The notes under the pieces are model-generated. The model worked only from the letters and a program-made list of their open reading frames with translations. It searched no databases and was not told the DNA's origin. Source: Rhizomys pruinosus (taxonomy: Eukaryota > Chordata > Mammalia > Rodentia > Spalacidae). Taken from it: a stretch of DNA of 64,000 nt. The stretch covers positions 2,416,035 through 2,480,034 of the forward strand of contig VZQC01005710.1 of assembly GCA_009823505.1 (NCBI GenBank). Reading direction: 5' to 3'. A program made the position numbers and the translations under genes. Positions 44,163 through 54,080 of this stretch are shown one piece after another (within the stretch, counting starts at the first letter, position 1; every line of letters starts with the position of its first letter).

Positions 44163-45226
44163 TGCTGTGAGCCCAGGAGAGACCCAGGTATCTGTGTAGG
44201 CACTGTGTGCCTGGATGGCATGGTCATGGCCCAGATCATCAAGAGGTGTTGTCAGATCTCTGCTCGGTGAGGAGTGTGCTCAGATGTGACTTAAGCATCT
44301 GGTAATACCTCTTCTAGACTATCGGCCTGCGGAGAGGGGATGAGGGGATATGGTTAGTGTCATCTGCTTTTTTTTTTTTTCCAAGTTTTGGCTTTGTGAT
44401 AATACCAAGTATGTGTCTGGCTTGTGTGGAGCAGGGCGTACGGCTTTATCTGGACATTTTTAACCAATATTTCACTGGACACCTCTAGGCGTCAAAATGA
44501 AGCCAATTTAAGCTTCCCAGCCTGCTCACACATCATAATCACTACTATGTCCAGTGTTTGTGCACACTGCTGGGTTACCATCCCAAAGGGGGCTTAACCA
44601 AATGGTTGAAAAAGGACATACTACCTCTGGCCTGTCACTGGTCAGTGTTTGCCTCTCAGTGACGTACACCATTATTAAGCTAAACTTGATCCTTTACAGG
44701 AAGGACCAGTCACATGTCACATCCAAATTCTCTAATGGCCTCATAAGAACACATTTCACAGTGACTGTGGTGTTGGGAGAAAAATATTTCCCAAGGAAAA
44801 CCAATGTGGTGTGACTTGAAGTCTCTTGGGGTTAGTTTCTTCTGTCAGATTACATCTTGAGTTTCTAAGGGGATTACAGATTATGAATCAAATTCAAAGC
44901 CTTTCTCAGTCAGAAGAAAAACAAATAAAATGTCCAGGGTGTTTATATATCCAACAGCTAAGACGTAATCCTTCACACTCCAGAGGACATGAACTTCTTG
45001 GTGAGTGACTGTGGTCAGTTCTTTCCTGCGTAGCATCAGATTCTCCTTGGAATCACTCCTCACTGCACAGCAGGGAGGTCTTTCTCCCTTGAAGCCTGGC
45101 CTGCCTCCTCTTCCAGTGCTCCACTGCCCCGTCTGCTTTGTGGGTCAGTCTGGGTACCCCCATTGCTTCCTTCCAAGGAAGCGGCCTGCATTGTCTCTTG
45201 GTCCTGTGAGACGACTACGGCAGCGT
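44163..45226. other. Unassigned non-coding DNA
   Basis: Contains a poly(T) at 44369-44380. No recognised transposon or exon. Confidence 0.45.
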
Positions 45227-45514
45227 GGGCTTTGGGAGATGGCTCAGTGGGTAGGAGTACTTGCTGAACAAATATGAGGTTCTGAGTTCAAATCCTCAGA
45301 ACCCTTGCAAGTGCACCCACACGTGTGCCTGGAGCCCTGGCCCTGTCGGGGGCAAGGGGGTTAAGGTAGAAAGATTGCTAGCCACCCGCCTAGCTCTGGG
45401 CCCAGTGAGAAACCTTGTCATGAGGGAACAAGACAGAAAGTGATGGAGTAGACTACCTGACATCCTCCTCTACATATGTGTACATACTACACACACACAC
45501 ACACACACACACTA
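45227..45514 (+). mobile_element. B4 SINE with (AC)n tail
   Basis: 'gggctttgggagatggctca' head, 'tatgaggttctgagttcaaa', a degraded B1-like middle and (AC)n at 45488-45512. Confidence 0.7.
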
Positions 45515-45816
45515 AAGTGAAGCAGAGCAGATGTCTGCTGGACAAAGGAGCAAGCAGCCTCTTTCCAGAACCTCATCACCCCCCCACCAGACAGCATCAG
45601 AGCAGACCTGTTCCTGTGCCCTCAGCTGTGCGTGGCAACTTTAATGCTCCCCTGGCTTCTGGGGCCCCACTGAACAGCAGTTCTTGAAAATTCTTGGATT
45701 TGACTGTCCTTGTAAAAGAAATGAGATTCAGTCTACAGACCTCAGTGGGTGAAGACCGGTGATGTGTTTGCTCCACAGAAGCCCAGTTCCCTCCCCTGAT
45801 GTTCAGGAGATGCCTT
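45515..45816. other. Unassigned non-coding DNA
   Basis: Nothing recognisable between the B4 tail and the MST-like LTR. Confidence 0.45.
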
Positions 45817-46332
45817 CCATTGTGGTCTGAATGTCCTCTATAAACCTCACTCAGTGAGCAGGTGAAGATCTTAGGAGGCCTTTAAAATGGGATGAGGAGC
45901 TGGAGACGTGGCTCCATAGATAAAGCACTTGCTACACAAGCGTGAGAAGTCGAGTTCTGATTCCAAGAACCCACGTGATGTTGGGCAGGCAGAGTGATCC
46001 TCAACTGCTGAGAGACTCTGCCTCAATAAATAAGGTAGACAGCCTCCACATGCATATGTAAGCACATGTATACTGCACACGTACACAGGCAACCAAAAAT
46101 GATTAGGTCTTGGGGCCCTGCACTCATCATCATGAAGGTGGGTCACTTGTCTCAGAAATGGCTTTGGTTGTAAAAGCCATCTTTCTGTCCTGTCTGCTCC
46201 TCCTTCCCCTCTGACGGCTCCCAACAGGGCCTGATGCAGCAATAGGGCCCTCACCAGAGACAGGAAACCTGATGTTGGGCTTCCCAGATAATTTATGGGA
46301 GAAATAAATTTCTTTTCTTTATGAATTTGGAT
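45817..46332 (+). mobile_element. MST-like MaLR LTR split by a B4-class SINE
   Basis: Left part (45817-45896): 'ttgtggtctgaatgtcctc', 'ttaggaggcctttaaaatg'. Right part (46099-46332): 'gattaggtcttggggccctg', 'gcaatagggccctcaccag', 'aataaatttcttttctttat'. These are the two halves of one sense LTR, with a polyadenylation signal at about 46301. Confidence 0.72.
45897..46095 (+). mobile_element. B4-class SINE inside the LTR
   Basis: 'gagctggagacgtggctcca', 'gataaagcacttgctacac', 'gattccaagaacccacgtg' and an AC/AT-rich tail. Younger than the MST-like LTR it divides. Confidence 0.7.
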
Positions 46333-47884
46333 TCATCTCATCTGTAATGAACATCATTGAAAGCACACGAGATGCACTTCGGCATTGTCTATTATTTCCC
46401 TCTCCAGGTCTGTTCTGTTTTCCTTTTCAAGTGCTGGTCCTATCCCTCCAGGCTGACGTCATACCAGTTCACATTAGAGAGACCTGTCATCCCTGAAGCC
46501 TCATCTTGAGCATGCTGTCCTACACCAAAAGGAATTTAGGGAGTAAAGATTTCCCAGATGCCTGCTCTGTCCTGCAGAACCCAAGACTGACTTCTCACAC
46601 ACTGCTCCCTAGTAACCACCCCGCCTTCACTGAGCCCAGTCCTGGTATAACCCTCCCACTTTGAACGTAAGAACGTTATCAGTGAAAGGACAAAGGTTCT
46701 GGCTAACGTCATGGCTGAGGCAGGATTGGAGCTCAGATCTGGCTAACATGAGGCAGAGCTGCCTCCCAGGCATGAAGCAGTCTCCCCCCAGTCTGTTCAA
46801 GGATCCTGGGCAGAAGGTGAGTACACTGCCATCACCTACAGTGAATGGAGAGCCAACTCATATCCTGAGGAATAATGGCTTCCCAACACCGTGGTGGGAA
46901 GTGGGAGATCCTGGTGTAAGCACTTTGTCTTTGAGGGAGGAGCTGGGTGTCTGGTCAGCTCGTTTCTTCACATCATACTCCACAGCCCTTGGAGTAGACC
47001 TGCTCGCTCAGTACTTCATGCTTATTAACACCGTAGTGCAGTTCACAGAGGAAGCTGGCAGCAGCTGGAGTGGCCACCATGTTGCCCTGGGCCCTTCTGC
47101 TGTTTCACAAATTAACACCTCCTGGGCTAGAGGGAGATGGTCTGGCTTGGCAGAAGGCAGTGGCAGGCTCTCCATGGCCGCTCCCCCTCCAGAGGTCCCT
47201 GCTTCCTTCGCCAGGCATACCTCTCCCTTCTAGGCTCTCTTCTCTTCCTTCAGTCCCTACTCCTCCTCTGGCTTCTCCCATTCTGCTGCCAATGGGCTGG
47301 ATCCCTCGAGGTGGAGCTGCCCTGTTGCATCAGGCTACCCTATTCCCATGGCTGGGATGCTCTGGTTCCTTTGGGAGTCGAGCTGGAGGTATCTGCCCCG
47401 AGACAGAGGAGACAGAAGCTATCCAAAGAGCCTGAACTTCCACCTGAGCTCATGGCTGCCCATCTTGACGGCTGCTCACGGCTGCCCCATCTCCACAATG
47501 ACATGGAAACCATGGCATTCACCTCTACCCTGCAGCCCTAGAGTGCAAGCACCACACATGCAGAACACCTTCTCCTGCTCCAAGAGGCACCAGATTCTGC
47601 AAACACAGGCTCACAACACAGTTGTTTAATGAATTAGCAAGGTGCTAGTTCAGGAACATGGAGCCTCTGTAAGGGGATGCAAGGACCTGCTTGTGGGGGG
47701 TTGGGAGGAATAACCTGGAGAGGGAAAAATAATAGACAATACCAGAATGCATCAGTCCACCAAAAGCCTTGCCTGTGAGACACTGTGCAGAAAGGACTTC
47801 AGGAAAGGAACTTGAAGAGGGCACAGAGCAGAGCTGCAGACCAGTGCCAGAGAGTTAGAGTGGAGTGAGCTGGGGCAGCTCCAG

Positions 47885-48000
47885 GCTTGGACCAGGCTCT
47901 ACCGCTTACTGCCTGCAGCTTTCTGACCTTTGCTCTCCTCTCCAGTGAGAGGAAGCACTAGTAGCACCAGCCTCTGGGTGTGAGACAGGCCCTAAGGAGG
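47885..48000 (+). mobile_element. MIR remnant, sense
   Basis: 'accaggctctaccgcttact' and 'agctttctgacctttgctct' match the MIR core ('ctgccacttactagctgtgtgacc'). Confidence 0.5.
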
Positions 48001-48899
48001 ATCATCAGCCTGGGTGCTGCTCAGAGCTCTCAACAGCTGCTCTCCCCCCACCCCCACCCCGCTGTCTTGACAGGTGGTCGGGCAGAGGGCCTGTCAGAGT
48101 GTCCTGGTGGGGTCGGCCTTCCCCAGGGGCAGCTCTGGGCAGCCTAGATGGCTATGCCCCAGTGCCCACCCTCCCCACAGTTCAGTGGCTGCATGCAGTA
48201 CACATGCCTGCCTTGCCTCCTTACGCGGAACCCTTGTGGGCCAAGGCAGTATCCCAAGGCAGGAAGAGGCACTCTGCCACGCGATACCTGGCTGGAACAC
48301 CTTGATCTCCTCTCCCTTGATTTCCAAAGTCCTATTTTATTTGAAGAGAAATTAGAAAAATACATAAAAGTGAATGTACACATACACATATATACATATA
48401 CACACACCAATCCTATTTAACTAACTCGGTCTTTGGCTTTATAAGAACCTGTATTTTAAAGCATTATTTCTTTATAGAAGTAAGATCCCTGATTCAGTAA
48501 ATTTTCACCTGTTTTGTTTGCTGTTGAGTCCTGCACCACTGCTTAACAGCACTGGGTGGTTTCATGGGTTGGGATCTGCTTGTCTGCTCCCCTCACCCTG
48601 GACGGAGATGGTTTCTTAACATTACATTCTACTAGGGTGGATATTGGGAATATATTATATATTTTAAAATCAAATTCTGCCACCACTTTCCTTGGCAAGC
48701 GTTTCAATGCTGTTAGTAAGGAGGGAGATACAGATAGCTGTTTTTTTTTTTTTTTTTTTTCTTTTTGCAAAAGAAATGTGTATTCACAGATTGGCCTTTG
48801 TCACCAGCCCTGGTTAGGACTTGCTGAGCTGTGAGCTTCCTATCGCAGTCCTCTGGGTGCTGGCTATGGATTTTCCCTGCAGACAGAAGGAACATGATT

Positions 48900-49040
48900 A
48901 GCTACATTAATCCTCCAAAAGCCCCGCCTGTGAGGTGAATGTGGCTATCATTTTTGCAGATGAGCAAACAGAAGGTCTGGGAAGCTTAATAACTCATCAC
49001 AAACTGGTGAGCTGATGGCGGACCAGAGAAAGAGCAGCTC
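48900..49040 (-). mobile_element. MIR remnant, antisense
   Basis: 'atcatttttgcagatgagca', 'aacagaaggtctgggaagct' and 'ctcatcacaaactggtgag' correspond to the antisense MIR core. Confidence 0.65.
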
Positions 49041-49497
49041 ACTTGCTCTCCAGGGAGATAAGAGCCCAGGCAGGGCCTAATGGGAAGAGTCAGGACAGAC
49101 TCTATATAGTTAAGCTTGGTAAGATCCAAGATACACATTTCTGTTAACGTTTATGCATCTATTTGTTCTTTCATTCAATAATCCACATACTAATTTGCCT
49201 GAGATATGAAATGCCAGGCAAGTAATGATGACACTGTCCCTAGTGATTGCAGGAAAGGCACACATCATCCCTCTCATGCTCACACAGACTTGCATAGGAT
49301 TACTGCTCTGAGAAAGAATCCTGAATAGAGAGTTGGGAAGTGTTCCTAGGAGAGAGGAAGATTTACTGACACCCAGTAGGAGATCTGCCTTACCCAGGTA
49401 GGTGAAAAGAGGCAGCCTGACTGTGTATCTGGTCTCCAGTCAGGGAAGCGAGCCTGCAGCCACACCTGGCCCATTGCTTGCTCATAAATAAGGATTT

Positions 49498-49740
49498 AAA
49501 ATATTTTATTCATTATGTTTATTTTATGTGTTTGAGTGTATTGCCTGCATGTGCGTAAGTGCTGCTCTTGCAGAGGACCTGGGTTCAGTTCCCAACACCC
49601 ACGTGGTAGCTAAGGACTGTCCACAGCTGGAGTTTCAGGGGATCCAACACAGTCTTCTGCCACACAGTGCACTTACATAACCGCAGGCAATACACTCATT
49701 TGCCTGAGATATGAACCTTAATAAAAATAATAAATAAAAT
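49498..49740 (+). mobile_element. Two B3-class SINE pieces head to head
   Basis: 49498-49558 reads as the tail of an antisense SINE ('ttattttatgtgtttgagtg', 'ttgcctgcatgtgcgt'). At about 49560 it switches to the sense strand with 'gctgctcttgcagaggacct', 'cccaacacccacgtggtag' and an A-rich tail to 49740. Confidence 0.7.
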
Positions 49741-50222
49741 ATTCAAGGATTATGCTTTTTATTTAATGGTCCTAAAGCTCAGCTCTGGGCATACAGAAGT
49801 CATCCAACAAATATTTACCAAATGATGAATAATATTAGCATAAATTTCAGGTGCCATTTGTACTGAATTGGAATATAATCCTATCATGAAGTCTTTATCA
49901 TTTCATATTTTCATTTCGAGCTATTTATTTTTAGAAAGCATTCAGTCTATAAACAAAACACTCAGAAACATTTTTATTATTGAGTCTCATAGTGCTGTCC
50001 CTTTTAGTGGTGATATTCGATTTCAACATTTTAATGCAAAGGAAATTAACCCCACAGAGGGAGGCGAGCTGCGGTGAGGGCTGGGCTCCGTGGTCCTCTT
50101 TTGATTTGGATGTGCCAGGTCTATTTGGTATAAGGCCCATCTCCTCAGCTGAAATGGATGAACCAGAAATGGGCTGCAGAGATGGCTTGGTTGGCTTGCA
50201 AGCCTGAGGAGCTTCAGAACCC
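49741..50222. other. Unassigned, AT-rich DNA
   Basis: AT-rich unique sequence; a MIR 3' fragment may be present near 49780-49830 ('catccaacaaatatttacc'). Confidence 0.4.
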
Positions 50223-50614
50223 ATGAGTCTTGGTTGGCTTTGTTATTAAAGTAGAGCTGCCTGGGAAGAAGGAGCCTCAGTTAATGATTTCCCCATCCAC
50301 TGGCTGTGGGGACGTCTGTGTAGCGTTCTCTTGGTTGCTAATTGACGTAGGAGGGCCCGGCTCATTGCGGGCAGTGCCATCCCTAGGCAGGTGGGCCTGG
50401 GCTGTGTAAGAAAACTAACTGAGCAGCCCAGGGGAGCCAGCCAGTGAGCAGTGCTCCTCTGGTCTCTGGTTTTAAGTCCCTGCCTTGAGTTCCTGCCTTG
50501 GCTTCCCTTGATGATGGACTGTAACCTGTAAACTGAAAGAAACCCTTTCCTCCCCATGTTGGTTTTGGTCAGTGAGTGTTCTCTTAGAGCAACCATTAGA
50601 AAGCAAACCAGAAT
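50223..50614 (+). mobile_element. ORR1-like MaLR LTR, sense
   Basis: 'gctgcctgggaagaaggagc', 'gacgtaggagggcccggctc', 'cagtgccatccctaggcagg', 'cagtgagcagtgctcctctg', 'gatggactgtaacctgtaa' and 'attagaaagcaaaccagaa'. Sense version of the family seen at 27715-28112. Solo LTR. Confidence 0.8.
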
Positions 50615-51461
50615 ACCACGTAAAAACTAAAACCCTGGGTGTAGTGGTGGGCTCTCCTAATCCCTATCAACACCAGTGGAGGGGTGGGTACAGGCAGACC
50701 CCAGCTCAATGGCCAGCCAGCCAAATCTTCTCTGTGGGGTTTCAAGTCAGTGAGAGATTCTTTCTCTAAAGAAAGTAGATGGGGTCTAAAGAAAGACACC
50801 TGCAGCCTGTTCATACCTTATGAGGGTTAACAGATCTATAGAGAAACTTACGGAATCTAACAAAGGTGCTGGTGGCCTTCGTAGGCCCAGCTGTCAGTGT
50901 CAGGAAGACTATGAACACTGTAGCTGGACCACCTGCTCTACCTAGAAGGTAACTGCTTCTGCTGGAGCTGCACAGTGTTAGTGCACGTGAGCATGAGAGT
51001 ACTCACACATGTGCACACATGCTTACACTCTTGGGCCTATTTATAATTGCTTGTGTTATTGTTGTGGACATCTTTATATATTAACTTCACTGTACCATGG
51101 AGTGCCAGAGATTTGAACAAATGTTCTGGGTGCATCTGTGAAGTTTCTTAGCAAGTGTGATCTGTGAATCAGAAGGCTGAGAAACAGGGATTGCCCTCCC
51201 TCGTTTGGTGAGCCTACAAATCCAATAGGATCTCCAAGCAGAACCAAAGGCTGAGAAGGACCTCTAGTTGCCTCCTGCCTGAGCTGGACAACGTCTATTC
51301 TTACCTTCGTACTTAGATAGAGATACCCACTCTTCTCGGTTGTGGAGGCTTCTTTTAAACAGAAGCTCTGCATCCATTCCCCTGGGTCTCCTGCATGATG
51401 CTGGCTGTAGATCTTAGCACTTCCTGGATTATTGCACAAACCAATTAATTCCTCATGATAA

Positions 51462-51499
<38 letters not shown>

Positions 51500-52300
51500 A
51501 CACACTGGCTTCTGTCCATCTAGAAAACCCTGACTAATAGAATCCAATGCAGAAAGAGAACAAGAAACATAACAAGTGGACCTAGAGGTGCACAGGAGAG
51601 GAGATGCTCTCTGGGATCCGCTCACAGGACTCTGAAGGCTGAGAGGTTTCAGTACAGGTTGGAGGACGAGGGAAGCTGGTGGTGTTGCTCAGACAAGTCT
51701 AAAGCCATGGAGCCCTGGCCACTGTGGAGGTCACTGTCATTATTAGACAGCTGTGTGAGAACATCCCTCAACTCTGGAGGCTGGAGACATGGAGTCCTGG
51801 TGTTCCTGGGCAGGAGAAGATGGGGGTCTGCTCCAGAAGGGAGCCAGTGAATTCCTCTAACCCACCTATTTTCTATTGGGCCCTCAATCAATCAGATCAT
51901 GTGAACTCACACTCAGGAAATGATGGGTCTTCCTTTTCTTCTGGCTTAGATGCCAGTCTCCTCTGGAAACAGCTTTGCTAACACACCCAGAAATGACGCT
52001 CCACCAGGTGTCTGGGCCTCCTTAGCTCAGCCAAGTTGGCACCGAGCTTCCCAACGTGGAGCGCCCATGTTTTCCAAATGTGACTCACCAGTTGCTACCT
52101 TCCCTGTTAGTCCAGTTTTCTCAATGTTTTCCTTTAAATCAACCTATTTATTTCTTAATATTTCTGTTAAAAATATCACTGGTTAATTGGAAAACTATTA
52201 TTACTTACAATGAAAAAGCCAGCCTAAGATATTGTCACCAGGTAATTACTGTTATCAGTTCAGTCTCAGTCTCAGGTATATGCTCTCTTTCTCTTTTAAA
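50615..52300. other. Unassigned DNA with (AC)n
   Basis: (AC)n at 51462-51504 ('Cys-Val' frames on the minus strand are artefacts). No other repeat or exon is named. Confidence 0.45.
51462..51504. repeat. (AC)n microsatellite
   Basis: AC dinucleotides with a CTC interruption near 51493. Confidence 0.96.
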
Positions 52301-52310
52301 AAAATATCTT

Positions 52311-52557
52311 GGGGCTGGAGAGATGGCCTAGCGGTTAAGCAGTGCCTGCAGAGGACCCGGGTTCGATCCCCAGTGCCCACATGGTGGCTGAAAACCGTCT
52401 GTAACTCCAATTCCAGGAGCACTCCAGTTCCAGGGGAATCCAACACCCTCTTCTGACCTCCTCGGCATTGCACGACACGGGTGCACAGACCTACATGCAG
52501 ACAGTACATTCATACACATAAATAAAATAAAATAAAATATAAAATATAAAATAAAAT
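52311..52557 (+). mobile_element. B2-class SINE with internal duplication
   Basis: 'ggggctggagagatggccta' head (with a six-base deletion near 52340) and the doubled 'actccaattccagga/actccagttccaggg' motif. Target duplication aaaatatctt at 52301-52310 and 52558-52567. Long (AAAAT)n tail. Confidence 0.95.
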
Positions 52558-52570
52558 AAAATATCTTATT

Positions 52571-52692
52571 ATCTGGGCGTGGTGGCACATGTCTTTAATC
52601 CTAGCACTCAGGAGGCAGAGGCAGGTGGATCTTTGTGAGTTTAAGGCCAACCTGGTCTACAGAGTTCCAGCTCAGCTGGAGCTACAGGGAGA

Positions 52693-52700
<8 letters not shown>
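52571..52700 (+). mobile_element. B1 SINE
   Basis: 'tctgggcgtggtggcacatg', 'caggaggcagaggcaggtgg' and 'ggagctacagggagaccctg', ending in a (CT)n instead of poly(A). Inserted close behind the B2. Confidence 0.94.
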
Positions 52701-52748
<48 letters not shown>

Positions 52749-52764
52749 GTATATATATATATAT
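52697..52764. repeat. (CT)n followed by (TA)n
   Basis: (CT)n at 52697-52745 then (TA)n at 52751-52764, lying between a sense B1 and an antisense B3. Confidence 0.96.
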
Positions 52765-52957
52765 AATTTTATGTGTATAAGTGTATTGCCTGCATATATG
52801 TAAACACACCTGTGTCCTGAAGTCAGAAGGGGACACAGATCCCCTAGAACTGGAGTTATGAATGGTTGCGAGCTGCCATGTGGGTGCTGGGACTCGAACC
52901 TGGGTCCTCTGCAAGAGCAGCCAGTGCTCTTAACCACTGGGTTATCTTTCTAGCCCA
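52765..52957 (-). mobile_element. B3-class SINE, antisense
   Basis: 'tttatgtgtataagtgtatt', 'cccctagaactggagttatg', 'gctgccatgtgggtgctggg' and 'cctctgcaagagcagccagt'. Confidence 0.92.
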
Positions 52958-53719
52958 AAGCTCTCTTTTTCTTTGAGCAGACAACTAAGCCAGGTTAGGT
53001 ATTCCACATAGGCCAGCAGCAAAGAGTGAAGCCCAGTTATGAAGTCCTCACTTGTGACTGATGACCACGTGTGTGTGTTGCACCTGTCTCACACTTACAC
53101 CAGCAGTGGCTGGTCATTGGCGTCAACTCTCCTTATCCCTGTGAGCTGACCCTTGGCCTTCATGTCCTCTAATCACAGAGGTCAGGAGAAGGTCAGGAAG
53201 TGGTTGTCAAGCTTCCTTTTTCTGAAAGTCCGCCAGGGTGGCTTGGTAAAGAGGCAATTTCTGTGTTTCTTATCCATGGAGGCTGTGATGTGGGTGAGGC
53301 TGCTGAGTTGGCACACTGAGAGGTATCCTCCTGCATGTGACCTGCACCCTTTCCTCTGGGAAACAGCAAAAAGCTTGAGTAAAGAGTGGGTTTGATTCTG
53401 ACCTCTGGACAAAACCCCTCTAACGAACAGCTCCAACCTGAGGGAGCGCCTGGCTTTGTTCTTGTGCTCAGGATTCAGAAAAGAAACCTATGCATAGTCA
53501 CCACATGTGCACTATAGTTTACTTGTAGAATTTATTTTTGATTGGGTATCTTACTGCCTCATTCCTGGAATCTCAAATTGCCAGATATTAGCTTAGAACA
53601 AAGCAGAGGCCAGTAAGAATGGGATGTATTACTATCAGCTCTGGTGAGAGAGGACTTGCCACCTGCCTGACTTCCAGACACCAATTACATTCAGGCCATT
53701 AGAACCCAGAGCTTCCCTT
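52958..53719. other. Unassigned non-coding DNA
   Basis: No recognised element. Confidence 0.45.
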
Positions 53720-54080
53720 TGAGCAGAAGGATATCTTTATGGTGACCTCAAGAATTTGTCATCCACATCGCAGGTCTCTAGAACTTGTGTCTGTCACCAT
53801 AGATGACAGAATACATGGCTCAGTGCGGGACTGTGGAACTCCATCCAGGGACCAGAGTTCTTATAAAAGTGAGCAGAGGGGTGATGCAGGCAGGAGAGGG
53901 TGCCATGGAACCGCAGAGCAAGGATGGGAATGAGCTGTGACAAGGGAGGAGAGGCAGGAAAGCAGTCCCCTCCCTGGACTCCTCAGAGGGAGCCCAGCTC
54001 TCTGCGCATCTTGGCTTTGCATGTCTGGCCCTGGAAGTACAAGAGGATGACCTTCTGATGAGCCACCAGCCATGGTGAGT
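53720..54080 (+). mobile_element. MLT1-like MaLR LTR, probable
   Basis: 'gagttcttataaaagtgagc', 'gaggcaggaaagcagtcccc', 'ctcagagggagcccagctc' and 'catgtctggccctggaagt' resemble an ancient MLT1-type LTR from TATA region towards its 3' end. Diverged. Confidence 0.45.

Larger units (their letters stand above)
46333..49497. other. Mostly unassigned DNA, some MIR remnants and poly(T)
   Basis: MIR remnants lie at about 47885-48000 and 48900-49040; a 22-base poly(T) is at 48741-48762. Frames at 46661-47233 (190 codons), 47070-47435 and 47137-47541 overlap in all three plus frames and look like GC-rich non-coding DNA. Confidence 0.45.

Noticed and set aside
44039..44242. Minus frame with a run of methionines
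   Set aside because: Translation of the (CAT)n tail of an L1.
46661..47233. 190-codon plus frame
   Set aside because: Other frames are open over the same DNA; GC-rich intergenic character and no recognisable motif.
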